Source of the DNA: Bacteroidetes bacterium UBA2475
GTDB lineage: Bacteria; Bacteroidota; Bacteroidia; B-17B0; Aurantibacillaceae
Length of the DNA stretch: 64,000 nt
Assembly: GCA_002342065.1 (NCBI GenBank)
Contig: DDPF01000012.1
Span: 620,001-684,000 of the forward strand
Reading direction: 5' to 3'
The notes under the pieces: generated by a model
Seen by the model: the letters and a program-made list of their open reading frames with translations, nothing else
Database searches by the model: none
Told to the model about the DNA's origin: nothing
Position numbers and translations under genes: made by a program
Shown: positions 52,280 to 61,538 of the stretch, piece after piece
Layout of the letters: each line of letters starts with the position of its first letter
Numbering within the stretch: position 1 is the first letter of the stretch

Positions 52280-55139
52280 GGCCAGGCCCTTTTTAAAATT
52301 AATTGCAGAATATGTGTTCGAAAATTACAAAGATAATTTAGAACAATTGTGTATTATTTTGCCAAATAAACGGGGCGCGCTTTTTTTAAAGAACTATCTG
52401 GCCCAAACCTATGGCAAAACCATTTGGTTACCAACCATTATTAGCGCCGAAGAACTAATTGCAGAATTAAGCGGTTTAAAAACACTTGAAGAAATTGATC
52501 TTATTTGCTATTTGTACGACAGCTACAAAACATGTTACGGTGCAGAGGCGGAAAATTTTGACAGCTTTGCCAAATGGGGACAATTAATTTTACAGGATTT
52601 TAATGAGATTGATCGGTACTTAGCCGACTCTGAACAATTATACGAAAATCTTAAGGATATTAAAGTACTTGAGAACTGGAGTCTGGGCGCAGAAACGTTA
52701 AGTGAATACCAAACCAACTATTTAAAATTTATGAATAGTTTGGGCGCCATATATAAACACTTTAGTAATTTTTTAGTTACAAAAAATTGGGCTTACCAGG
52801 GTTTAGCTTATAAATACGCTGTATTGAATTTTGATAAGAGCGAATACCCAAATCGTTTTCATAAACTCATTTTTTGCGGTTTTAATGCTTTAAATGCTGC
52901 TGAGCTAAACATTTTTAATAAGCTCTACCAGCAAAAAAAAGCAGATATTTTGTGGGATGCAGATAACTATTATTTAAAAGACAATAACCAGGAGGCAGGT
53001 TTATTTTTAAGGAATAATTTTAATTTATTTCAACAGCGAGAACCTTCTTTTATCGGAGATCATTTTAAAGAAGAAAAAGAAATTAAAATTATCTCTGTTC
53101 CAAAACAAATTGGCCAGGCGCAGGTGGTTAAACAAACCATACAAAAATATATTGATGATAAAGTACCGTTGGATAAAGTGGCTATTGTGCTGGCCAACGA
53201 AAAATTATTGTGGCCTGTATTACAGCAATTACCAAGCGCTGTAGAATACGTGAATATAACAATGGAATATTCTTTGCGTTATACATCTACTTATAGTTTA
53301 ATAGAACAATTACTGCAATTACAAATTAGTTTTTCAAAACAAAATCGTCAGCAAAAAACAATTTATCATAAAGACCTTGTTGCACTTTTACGCCAGCCAA
53401 TTTTTGCAAGTTATTTAACCAGCAAGAACAAAGAACTGTCTGTCACAAAAATAATTGACCAGTTAACAGCAAGAAATATTTCATTTGTTTCTTCAAAGAT
53501 CCTTTTCCAATTATTTAATGCAGAAAATAATGAGGTAATGAAATTGCTTCAGCCCGCTTTGTCTGTATCTGTTTTATGTCAGCAGTTTTTAGATCTGTTG
53601 CAAAACATAAAGGAGCTTTTTATTGCACAACCACAAAATAATCAATCGAGTTTAGAGCTGGAATATTTACAGATCATTATCAAGAACTTTAATCGTTTAA
53701 GCGAGATCATCCAAAAATATCCGCACTTTAATGATATACAAGCGCTGAAACAACTATTTAATCAGGTTGTGGGAAGTGCCTCTGCACCATTTATTGGCGA
53801 GCCTTTACGCGGTTTACAAATTATGGGTGTTTTAGAGACCCGTACTTTGGATTTTGATCATATTGTTTTGGTAAATGTAAATGAAAGTGTGCTGCCTTCC
53901 GGTAAAACCGTAAACTCATTTATTCCAAACGATCTTAAACGTGCTTTTGGTTTACCATTGTATTTAGAAAAAGATGCTATTTACGCTTACCACTTTTACC
54001 GTTTACTACAAAGGGCAAGTGATATTGTAATTACTTACGATAGTGAAACAGATACTTTTGGTAAGGGCGAAAAAAGCAGGTTCGTTACGCAACTGCAATT
54101 AGAAATGCATGTGACCAATCCAAATATTAAAATTACAGAAGAAGTTGCGCTTTATCCTGAATTTCCTAAAGCACTTGACAATACAATTACAATTATTAAA
54201 GATGACGAGATCTTAGCCCCTGTTTATTCAAAAGCAATTAGTAATGATGAGTTCGGCGCATTATCGCCATCGGGTTTAATTACATTTAAGGAATGTCCAC
54301 TAAAATTTTATTTCAGGTACAGCGCAAAATTAAAAGAAACAAAAGAAGTAGAAGAAAGTGCAGAGGCAAATACATTTGGCTCTATTTTGCATTTGAGCTT
54401 AGAGAATTTGTATAAAGAAAATACTGGTCAAATTTTAAATGCTGAAGAATTAAAAGAAAAATTAAAACTGACAGAAAGCACTGTTCACAATAGCTTTACG
54501 ACCTTTTTTGATAATCCTGAAATTGTTGGAAAAGGAATTTTGCAAAAAGAAGTCATTAAGGTTTACGTTGAAAAATTAATTAAGAACGATATTACGTTTG
54601 TAAATAAATTACAAAAAGAAAATCAATTTCTAACGCTACAAAAATTAGAGCAGGAATTCTCTGCGCCTTTACAGGTTGAAATTAAAGGGACTTTAACAAC
54701 CATTTACATTAAAGGTAAAATTGACCGTATAGATTCATATTCAGGTAAAACACGCATCATCGATTATAAAAGTTCTATAAAAGGTTCTGATAAATTTGAT
54801 TTTATATCTTTTACAGAATTATTTTCGAATACAGATTACAACAAACAATTTCAATTGATGATCTACGCCTGGTTATTGTATAAAAATAATTTTTGTGCGC
54901 CCGAGCAAATGCAACCCTGCATTATTCCGTTTAAGAATTTTTTAGAAGCGCCAAAATATATTCTGAAAGACAAGACCCCAATGATCTTTACGAATGAATT
55001 TTTAACCGATTTTGAGAATGAATTAAAGCGCTTTGTGGAAACTATTTTTGCCCTTAATAAACCGTTCTCACAAACAGATGATGAAGACATTCATGCTTTT
55101 TGTCCTTATAATACGATTTGTAATTTTGCTGTGAAATAA
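52278..55139 (+). CDS. AddB-like PD-(D/E)XK nuclease/helicase-fold protein
   Basis: 953 residues. The N-terminal part resembles an inactivated UvrD-like helicase (LCIILPNKRGALFLKNYLA with no functional Walker A; FDHIVLVNVNESVLPSGK in the middle). The C-terminal RecB-family nuclease has FGSILHLSLENLY, GKIDRIDSYSGKTRIIDYKSS (catalytic Asp-x-Lys) and Fe-S-cluster-like Cys at 673 (KECPLKFYFRY), 942 and 948. The fourth expected Cys (three residues before 942) is His939, so the cluster may be incomplete. It probably acts with an AddA-type helicase in double-strand-break repair. TATCTTTA (52264-52271) ends six bases before the ATG. Confidence 0.85.
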   Translation: MARPFLKLIAEYVFENYKDNLEQLCIILPNKRGALFLKNYLAQTYGKTIWLPTIISAEELIAELSGLKTLEEIDLICYLYDSYKTCYGAEAENFDSFAKWGQLILQDFNEIDRYLADSEQLYENLKDIKVLENWSLGAETLSEYQTNYLKFMNSLGAIYKHFSNFLVTKNWAYQGLAYKYAVLNFDKSEYPNRFHKLIFCGFNALNAAELNIFNKLYQQKKADILWDADNYYLKDNNQEAGLFLRNNFNLFQQREPSFIGDHFKEEKEIKIISVPKQIGQAQVVKQTIQKYIDDKVPLDKVAIVLANEKLLWPVLQQLPSAVEYVNITMEYSLRYTSTYSLIEQLLQLQISFSKQNRQQKTIYHKDLVALLRQPIFASYLTSKNKELSVTKIIDQLTARNISFVSSKILFQLFNAENNEVMKLLQPALSVSVLCQQFLDLLQNIKELFIAQPQNNQSSLELEYLQIIIKNFNRLSEIIQKYPHFNDIQALKQLFNQVVGSASAPFIGEPLRGLQIMGVLETRTLDFDHIVLVNVNESVLPSGKTVNSFIPNDLKRAFGLPLYLEKDAIYAYHFYRLLQRASDIVITYDSETDTFGKGEKSRFVTQLQLEMHVTNPNIKITEEVALYPEFPKALDNTITIIKDDEILAPVYSKAISNDEFGALSPSGLITFKECPLKFYFRYSAKLKETKEVEESAEANTFGSILHLSLENLYKENTGQILNAEELKEKLKLTESTVHNSFTTFFDNPEIVGKGILQKEVIKVYVEKLIKNDITFVNKLQKENQFLTLQKLEQEFSAPLQVEIKGTLTTIYIKGKIDRIDSYSGKTRIIDYKSSIKGSDKFDFISFTELFSNTDYNKQFQLMIYAWLLYKNNFCAPEQMQPCIIPFKNFLEAPKYILKDKTPMIFTNEFLTDFENELKRFVETIFALNKPFSQTDDEDIHAFCPYNTICNFAVK

Positions 55140-55154
55140 AATTACTATATTTTT

Positions 55155-55925
55155 CTACAAAATAAGTTTGCTCGTAATCACTCCATCCTTATTGCTTAAT
55201 TTTATGATATATATCCCTTCTTTTATTTCAGAAAGATCTATTTCAAATGGAGTTGATTTTATAAAATCATTACCTTTTTTTAAAAGTATAACTTGACCAT
55301 CTAATGAATTAATTTGCAGATCTGCGTTCTCAATCGTTGCATCTGCATAAATTTTTATTCTCTTATGATTTGTGGGATCTTGAGTGATATTGATATCAGA
55401 ATAAAAATAAGTGGTTTCTTGTCTTCCAACTGCTGTTGTTCCAGTTGAAAGAGAGATGTCATCTAAATAAAATCTTACGTTAGGGTCTATAAAAGGTTGG
55501 ACCGCAAAACTGATACTGAAATTGCTTCCCGAAAAACCGTTAGGAATATTTACACCTTTTTGTGTCCAGGTAGTAAGGTCACTCCAAGTTCCCAGGCTTA
55601 GGACAGAGGTGCTATTCTGCAACAAACTTGCACTTATACCATAACCTCCAAAAGGACTTGCATTATATTCATTCACCCAAAAAGTAAGGATTTTTGCTCC
55701 GCCGGGCAAACTAAAAGTGGGGCTAACCAGCATACTACCGGTATTAATTGCCAACATGCCTCCGCCGGCATGTGGATTAACAGTGCCTTGCGAACTTACA
55801 AGGTTTCCCTGGTTGATCCAACCGGCTAATGGCCCTTCAAAATCTTGCGAGATAATTACTTGACCAAATAAATTTGCCTTTATAGTAAAGGTAATAAACA
55901 ATAATGTTATTAATTTATTTTTCAT
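55155..55925 (-). CDS. Secreted T9SS cargo with a MAM/choice-of-anchor-like domain
   Basis: 256 residues: a signal peptide (KLITLLFITFTIKANLFGQ) and a ~150-residue jelly-roll domain opening VIISQDFEGPLAGWINQG and closing VRFYLDDISLS, the pattern of 'choice-of-anchor J'/MAM-like carbohydrate-binding folds. A type A sorting domain follows (INITQDPTNHKRIKIYAD ... EGIYIIKLSNKDGVITSKLIL). It is likely surface-exposed. It converges with the AddB-like gene. Confidence 0.8.
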   Translation of the reverse strand: MKNKLITLLFITFTIKANLFGQVIISQDFEGPLAGWINQGNLVSSQGTVNPHAGGGMLAINTGSMLVSPTFSLPGGAKILTFWVNEYNASPFGGYGISASLLQNSTSVLSLGTWSDLTTWTQKGVNIPNGFSGSNFSISFAVQPFIDPNVRFYLDDISLSTGTTAVGRQETTYFYSDINITQDPTNHKRIKIYADATIENADLQINSLDGQVILLKKGNDFIKSTPFEIDLSEIKEGIYIIKLSNKDGVITSKLIL

Positions 55926-55973
55926 TTTTTAAATTGCAAGGGTTTATTTTGTAATTGATTTTTTTTTAGTTTA

Positions 55974-57263
55974 CTATTTAGCGAAATTTAAAACTGAAAT
56001 AAATTTCTCCATAAAAATTGATTTTTGTTTTGCTAAGTTTTCATCAAAATTACCTTCGGTTTGTATATATGAAAAAACAAGTAAGGACTTCGGATTTGAA
56101 GGATTAATCATAACGTAAACCACACTTGACCCATTTAGTGTTCTTTTTGTTGGGTCAGCAGGGCCATAGCCTCCATATAATGGTTTTCGCTCAGTACATC
56201 TGTTTGTTTTTAATGTGTTTACGGCTTTAAATCCTGATATATTATTTAATGTAAAACTTTCCCAAATCGTTTCGTTTTCGGCATTTTTATTATTCTTTTT
56301 ATCAAATCTTTCTAAAATAGTATTATTATAAAAATTAAAAAATGATGTTATACCCATATCTACTAACTTTTGCAATTCTTTTTCATCAAGGTTTCTGTTG
56401 CATAGGTTAGCCTGAGTATAACTAAGTCTATCAGATAGTAACTTAAATTCCGCTAAATTCTCGGCGGAAGTTTTGTTATTATTATAAACTAAATTAGCAA
56501 TATTAATTCTCGTATTTTCAAAAACGAAACAGATGTCAGTTGGTGAATTATTCGCGGATATATTTTTCACTTTACTCCATTTCCCGGAAGAATCAATTTT
56601 TACAAAACCTATATTACCTATATCAGCAAGTTTAAATTTTGAGTTAATTGAAGTGCAATTAATGAAAGCGTTTTTATCTGCAATCTTTACAAATATTTCA
56701 AATGGCTCAATTAATTCAATGGCTTTACCGTAATCGTTATATTTTTGACCATTATTTGGATCATAATGCGAACCGGTTAGTTCATGATACTCCATTTTAA
56801 ACTTAAGTTTTACTTTACCTCCGTAACGATTAAATTTATAACTTTCGCATATGTCAGAAAATTGAGCCTTACTATCACTTGAATAAGAACCACCAAAATA
56901 ACCATATAAATAATTTATGAATTCAGGCTCTTCACTATTAGGATACAGAGAATAAGTTTTTGGAATTTTTTGGTTTAAAAATGAATTAATACTTGCAGCT
57001 CCCTCTGTTTTTTTGGCAACGTACTTTATATTTTCCTTCAAACCTGATTCATCAAAAAAACTGCATGACAACATTACATACCCATCTGAATAGGTTGGTG
57101 GTTTCTGGGGGTTTGAAAAGCTCACAGTTAAGTTTTTAATATCCGCATAATCAAATTCTTGATTAGCGGTTACTTTTTTACCGTTAAGAGTTATAGTAAA
57201 TTGAGCATTTGCTATTATTACGCTGAATAATAACATAATACCCATGATGGCATTTTTTTTCAT
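55974..57263 (-). CDS. Secreted protein of unknown function, last gene of envelope operon
   Basis: 429 residues with a signal peptide (NAIMGIMLLFSVIIANAQ). The N-terminal ~200 residues have Ig-like strands (FTITLNGKKVTANQEFDY, PYSDGYVMLSCSFF); the C-terminal half is mixed. No family recognised. It starts five bases after the preceding membrane-protein gene, making it part of a tight five-gene run (59497 down to 55974). Confidence 0.7.
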   Translation of the reverse strand: MKKNAIMGIMLLFSVIIANAQFTITLNGKKVTANQEFDYADIKNLTVSFSNPQKPPTYSDGYVMLSCSFFDESGLKENIKYVAKKTEGAASINSFLNQKIPKTYSLYPNSEEPEFINYLYGYFGGSYSSDSKAQFSDICESYKFNRYGGKVKLKFKMEYHELTGSHYDPNNGQKYNDYGKAIELIEPFEIFVKIADKNAFINCTSINSKFKLADIGNIGFVKIDSSGKWSKVKNISANNSPTDICFVFENTRINIANLVYNNNKTSAENLAEFKLLSDRLSYTQANLCNRNLDEKELQKLVDMGITSFFNFYNNTILERFDKKNNKNAENETIWESFTLNNISGFKAVNTLKTNRCTERKPLYGGYGPADPTKRTLNGSSVVYVMINPSNPKSLLVFSYIQTEGNFDENLAKQKSIFMEKFISVLNFAK

Positions 57264-57268
57264 ATAAT

Positions 57269-57730
57269 TTATTCTAATTCGCTTAATATTCTCACATCTG
57301 TAGAATCTTCTTTTAGATACACTACGGTAATTTTATCGCCTGGTTTATATTTATTATAACTATCGCTGTTACAACTTATACTAATACCCATATACTTTCC
57401 AATTTTTGGATTGATTGTCAAATTATCTAAGATCTCGTCAAACTTCTTCTGACTTTCCGTTTTATTGGTAGTGTCTGATTTTGGTTTTTTAGTTTCCTCT
57501 GCTTTTGTAAACATGGAAATGTTCATGTGATAGTTGGTGTTTTTGGTTGTACCACTTTTTGAAAGGCTATTAACCATTGCCTCAACACGTATACCATCCT
57601 CGAGGATCTTTCTATCCTTTGCTTTAACGATAAAAATTATTATCCCAATAAAAACAACTAAAACTCCAAAGCTTATATAAGCTATCCGTTCAATTTTTTT
57701 GTTTTTTGGTAAATCTTTATACTTTGTCAT
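57269..57730 (-). CDS. DUF3592-like single-span membrane protein (a)
   Basis: 153 residues: an N-terminal membrane span (IAYISFGVLVVFIGIIIFIV), then GIRVEAMVNSL ... and a closing strand YKPGDKITVVYLKEDSTDVRIL, the pattern of DUF3592 ('G..v.A.V ... y..Gd.v.VvY..'). The middle has a Thr/Lys-rich insertion. It is paralogous with the gene at 57745. Probably an envelope protein of unknown role. Confidence 0.65.
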   Translation of the reverse strand: MTKYKDLPKNKKIERIAYISFGVLVVFIGIIIFIVKAKDRKILEDGIRVEAMVNSLSKSGTTKNTNYHMNISMFTKAEETKKPKSDTTNKTESQKKFDEILDNLTINPKIGKYMGISISCNSDSYNKYKPGDKITVVYLKEDSTDVRILSELE

Positions 57731-57744
57731 TTTACGTTATATAA

Positions 57745-58101
57745 TTACTCTATTTCTTCAACTAATTTGGCGTGGTCTAAATCGTCTTTAAAGTAAACTA
57801 CGTTAACAATATTACCTTCGTGATATTTATTAAATGATTTTTGTTTTACAAAAGATTGTAACCTATCTGGTATGGACTTTCCGCCCGAAGCATCAGACAT
57901 TACATCAAAACGCATGGAGTATCCAGTTGTATCCTTTTTATCCAAATCAATTTCATAATATTTTCCGGTTATTATTGCTTTAGCCCTAATGCCTTTTTTT
58001 AATAAATTTTGTGTTTGAAAATAATCGATTAAGAAAACAACAAAAAGGGATATTAGTATAAAGCCAATTCCTAATAAGATAGTACGATTATTTTTTTTCA
58101 T
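57745..58101 (-). CDS. DUF3592-like single-span membrane protein (b)
   Basis: 118 residues: a membrane span (ILLGIGFILISLFVVFLIDYF), then KGIRAKAIITGKYYEID ... FNKYHEGNIVNVVYFKDDLDHAKLV. Same plan as the neighbouring gene, with a shorter middle. It starts two bases after the stop of the 84-residue protein. Confidence 0.65.
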   Translation of the reverse strand: MKKNNRTILLGIGFILISLFVVFLIDYFQTQNLLKKGIRAKAIITGKYYEIDLDKKDTTGYSMRFDVMSDASGGKSIPDRLQSFVKQKSFNKYHEGNIVNVVYFKDDLDHAKLVEEIE

Positions 58102-58103
58102 TT

Positions 58104-58358
58104 TTATTTATTAAAAGCTCTTTTTTGTTTTTCTAATTTCTTTTTTATGTAAAGTTTTAACGGCAATAGAATTAGCATTGGGGGAATAAACAATATACCC
58201 ATTGTTAAGATCGGATAAAATTTATTTTCGACCATCCATTTCATTTGTAACGTATTTACATCCTTGGCCAACCAAGTACTTGTAAACGTTAGGTAAGCGC
58301 TTAGTATTAATAAGATAAAAGTGAGGTAAATGAGTATTTTATCTATTTTCTTTAGCAT
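58104..58358 (-). CDS. Small two-span membrane protein
   Basis: 84 residues with hydrophobic segments at ~9-28 and ~50-70 (ILTMGILFIPPMLILLPLKLYI) and a basic tail. No family recognised. It lies between the 377-residue secreted protein and the DUF3592-like genes with gaps of five and two bases. Confidence 0.6.
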   Translation of the reverse strand: MLKKIDKILIYLTFILLILSAYLTFTSTWLAKDVNTLQMKWMVENKFYPILTMGILFIPPMLILLPLKLYIKKKLEKQKRAFNK

Positions 58359-58363
58359 ATTGT

Positions 58364-59497
58364 TTACTTAATATTTTCACAGAGCATTTCTTCACCCCCT
58401 AAACCATTATATATTACTTGGCTATTTGTAAATGAACCACCAATGTATTCTTCATAAATAAAAATATTATTGGATAGTAAATAACATTTACCATCACCTT
58501 CAGTTGTTTTATAAGCTATTTTTCCTGTTCTATTTCTACCGGTAACAATTCCCGTTATAACGTTTCGTTCAGTTGTCCATCCATCTTGTGTAAGCACCGC
58601 TTTTACTGCCTTAGCTCTATAGGCAGGGCCATATTTTTTATCAAAACCAACTATTAGTATTTGTTCTAATTTTGTATCTTTTACTGTGGGGGATGGTAGT
58701 TTTCTTGCTTTAATGGCCGCTGTTTTATTGCCCTTACCAATGGCTTCAATTTTTTGCAGGGTTGGATACTTTGCACATAACTCTCCGCACTTTTTAGCAG
58801 CATCGGCAAATTCTTTCACTTCAGAAAACGATTGACTTATTCCATCCCAATGTGCCTTCAAACCTCGCATATCGTAAAAGGCGTTTTCCCAATTGCTTCC
58901 TTTTACACCATCTGAGTTTTCACAAGCTATAACAATGTCATTGATGGCCATATTTAGAGATAAATCCGAATAGCCTTTTAATCTTGAAATTAATGATGGG
59001 TAATCATTGTCTTTTTTAAAATCCTCTAAAAGGTCTTTTCTATCTACAATGGACTGAACCTTAGTTTTGTACTCATCTAGTTGTTTTTGCGCGAGACTTA
59101 ATATTTTGGTTGAATAGATGGGTTCATCAAAATAATCATGAATATCATTTTTTAATTTTACCATCTCTTTTGATTTTTCTTTCTTTGCTTCAATACCATT
59201 TTTCTCTTCATTTATAGTAGCCTCCATACTAGCCTTTAATTTTTTTATTTCTGCCTCCATTGTGGCGGTGTTATATGAAGCATCTTTTGCTTTAATTTGG
59301 GTAATGGATTTTTCTGCCATCTCTAATTTGTTTTCAGCATTGGTGTAAAGTTTTTTTTGAATATTTGTACTTGCTTCATTTATTTGCTTTGTAGCATTTG
59401 TTACATGCATTTTAGCCGGTCCATTGTAATTGCTGTCTTGTGCTATCATAGTTGTATTTAGTGTTAAAATAATAAGTAAAAATTTTAGCGCTTTCAT
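58364..59497 (-). CDS. Secreted coiled-coil protein, first gene of envelope operon
   Basis: 377 residues. A signal peptide (FLLIILTLNTTMIAQ) precedes a long helical, Lys/Glu-rich region (~30-260) with coiled-coil character (ATKQINEASTNIQKKLYTNAENK) and a C-terminal ~100-residue globular part (ILIVGFDKKYGPAYRAKAVKAVL ... CYLLSNNIFIYEEYIGG) of unknown fold. It heads the five-gene operon; the terminator pair at 59528-59594 separates it from the T9SS gene upstream. Confidence 0.7.
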   Translation of the reverse strand: MKALKFLLIILTLNTTMIAQDSNYNGPAKMHVTNATKQINEASTNIQKKLYTNAENKLEMAEKSITQIKAKDASYNTATMEAEIKKLKASMEATINEEKNGIEAKKEKSKEMVKLKNDIHDYFDEPIYSTKILSLAQKQLDEYKTKVQSIVDRKDLLEDFKKDNDYPSLISRLKGYSDLSLNMAINDIVIACENSDGVKGSNWENAFYDMRGLKAHWDGISQSFSEVKEFADAAKKCGELCAKYPTLQKIEAIGKGNKTAAIKARKLPSPTVKDTKLEQILIVGFDKKYGPAYRAKAVKAVLTQDGWTTERNVITGIVTGRNRTGKIAYKTTEGDGKCYLLSNNIFIYEEYIGGSFTNSQVIYNGLGGEEMLCENIK

Positions 59498-59527
59498 AAG
59501 CTTAAGTATTAAATTTTTTTGAAAATA

Positions 59528-59594
59528 AGAGGGAAGTTTTACCCTCCCTCCATTAAAAGATGCTGCGAAAATCTATATCTTTATAGCAGCATCT
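59528..59594 (-). terminator. Two consecutive hairpins after the T9SS gene
   Basis: AGATGCTGC (59558-59566) pairs perfectly with GCAGCATCT (59586-59594), followed on the minus strand by TTTTAA. A second GAGGG/CCCTC hairpin (59529-59550) follows. This is probably the end of the transcript from 62-61.5 kb. Confidence 0.75.
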
Positions 59595-59604
59595 AATATT
59601 GTTT

Positions 59605-61533
59605 TTAATTAATAATTATTTTTTTTGATGTCTGTTTGTGGTTTAAATAATAAATTCCTGTGCTTAAACCTATTAAGTTTAGTTTAGTCGTAACTTCTCT
59701 AATCTCTATGGTTTTTATAATCTCACCTAATGCATTTATAATCTTACAAATCCCAAACTCTTCTGTACATAAAGTAAAACTTCCATTACTTGGATTGGGG
59801 TAGATTAAAAGTTCGGGTTGGTTGTTTCTATTTTCATTTATTCCTGTACAGTTTGCTACTTGAATAGCAATGGTGGATGTACCAACGCATCCTGTTGTGA
59901 AATTTGCAGTTACCGAATAATTAGTTGTAATAGTTGGAGAAACAACTATTACTGATGAGTTTGAATTTGTATTCCACAACAATGTGTTAGACCCGGTTGC
60001 AGTTAAACTTGCGTTTGCGCCTGTACAAATAGTTGGAGTATTGGCCGTAACAACTGGAGTTTGTGTACACATTTTAAGTTTTAGCAAAAAGGCATCATGC
60101 CCACCAGACGACGTTAAAGTATTAATTGCGTATGGACTAGGATTGAAATCAGTAGCGCCAAAAAAAGACCCCGCAATAAAAATGGTGTTTACCGAAGGCG
60201 TTGTTATGGCATAAGCTATGTCATTTGATGTGGCGTCTCCAGCCGAATATGAGTAAATGTGTCCACCGTTTAAATCAATTTTCGAAATAAAAAAATCTCT
60301 CGCAGAATTTGAGTTCAGTGTATAAGTTCCAGCACCCGAATCAAAATCAACGATAGCACTATAAAAACCACTGAAATACACTCCACTTGCATCGCTAGTT
60401 ATACTAGTAGCTCCATCATCAATAGTACCACCAATCTTATTAGCCCAAACAAAATTACCCAACGGATTAAGTTTAATCACAAATAAATCTGTATTCACAA
60501 GTGTGCCTGTACTAACAATTGATACCCCTGCTCCTGGATCGGCATCAATATTTCCTGTAAAAGTTCCTGCAACATATATTTCTCCGGATGGATTTATATT
60601 AAAATCATTAATTGTACTAATACCGGTTCCGTCAAACTTTTTGGCAAACATAAAGCCTCCAAGTGCGCTACCATATTGTGCTAAAAAGCCACTTTGAATA
60701 CCGGTTGAGACTAATGTGTTTGTAGCAGCGGAAGGGTCAAAATCGCACGTGCCTTGAAAAATACCTCCAACGATAGCATTACCAGCAGCATCGCAGTGAA
60801 TGCATATTCCGCGATCGTTAGAGCTTGGCGAATTACCAATATTGATTGCCCAAGAAAACACGCCATTTGAACTGAGCTTTAGTATATATGCATCTCCACC
60901 CGTTGTAGCTGTTAAAGTAGTTACTCCTAATCCTGGATCAAAATCTGTAGAACTATTAAACTGCCCTGTTACTAAAACGCTGTTATTTAAATCGGTTGAA
61001 ATAGCTAAACCTAAATCGTTAACACTTGCGGCACCAATTTTTACCGCCCAAGCAAATGTGCCATTTGCATTTAATTTAAAAACAAAAAAATCGTAACCAG
61101 AGGGGCTACTCAACCCATAAAACCCAGCTGTAGGATCGAAATCAACTGTCCCTTCAAAATGCCCTGTGGCTGCGATGTTTCCAAGGTTATCAATATCAAT
61201 AGCAATAAGTCGACAATCTAAATTATTTGAAAATGTATAAACTGCTAAAAAATTTCCATTCGCATCGTATTTTGCAATATATCCATCTCCGGAACCAGCT
61301 GATGTTCGTGATTGAATTCCTGGTCCTGGATCAAAATCTGTTGTCCCGTAAAAAGTTCCCCCAATGTAAACATTGCCACTATTGTCTGTTTTCACAGTTC
61401 TTGCATCATCTTGTTGTGCGCTCACATTTACAGTACCTCCAAAGTTAAGAGCCCAATCATAAGTTGCCTGACTTTTAATTTTTAATGCTAAAAACATTAT
61501 GCCAATTACTATTATTAAGTTTATTTTTTTCAT
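59605..61533 (-). CDS. Secreted T9SS cargo with SBBP-type propeller repeats
   Basis: 642 residues: a signal peptide (LIIVIGIMFLALKIKSQA) and about seven ~60-residue SBBP-like repeats (FDPGPGIQSRTSAGSGDGYIAKYD, VYIGGTFYGTTDFDPG: a DFDPG turn in each). One Ig-like module (PTICTGANASLTATGSNTLLWNTN) follows, then a type A sorting domain (LLIYPNPSNGSFTL ... TGIYYLNHKQTSKKIII). Exported by T9SS. It starts five bases after the FISUMP gene and is probably co-transcribed with it and the large gene at 62218. Confidence 0.87.
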   Translation of the reverse strand: MKKINLIIVIGIMFLALKIKSQATYDWALNFGGTVNVSAQQDDARTVKTDNSGNVYIGGTFYGTTDFDPGPGIQSRTSAGSGDGYIAKYDANGNFLAVYTFSNNLDCRLIAIDIDNLGNIAATGHFEGTVDFDPTAGFYGLSSPSGYDFFVFKLNANGTFAWAVKIGAASVNDLGLAISTDLNNSVLVTGQFNSSTDFDPGLGVTTLTATTGGDAYILKLSSNGVFSWAINIGNSPSSNDRGICIHCDAAGNAIVGGIFQGTCDFDPSAATNTLVSTGIQSGFLAQYGSALGGFMFAKKFDGTGISTINDFNINPSGEIYVAGTFTGNIDADPGAGVSIVSTGTLVNTDLFVIKLNPLGNFVWANKIGGTIDDGATSITSDASGVYFSGFYSAIVDFDSGAGTYTLNSNSARDFFISKIDLNGGHIYSYSAGDATSNDIAYAITTPSVNTIFIAGSFFGATDFNPSPYAINTLTSSGGHDAFLLKLKMCTQTPVVTANTPTICTGANASLTATGSNTLLWNTNSNSSVIVVSPTITTNYSVTANFTTGCVGTSTIAIQVANCTGINENRNNQPELLIYPNPSNGSFTLCTEEFGICKIINALGEIIKTIEIREVTTKLNLIGLSTGIYYLNHKQTSKKIIIN

Positions 61534-61538
61534 TTTTT

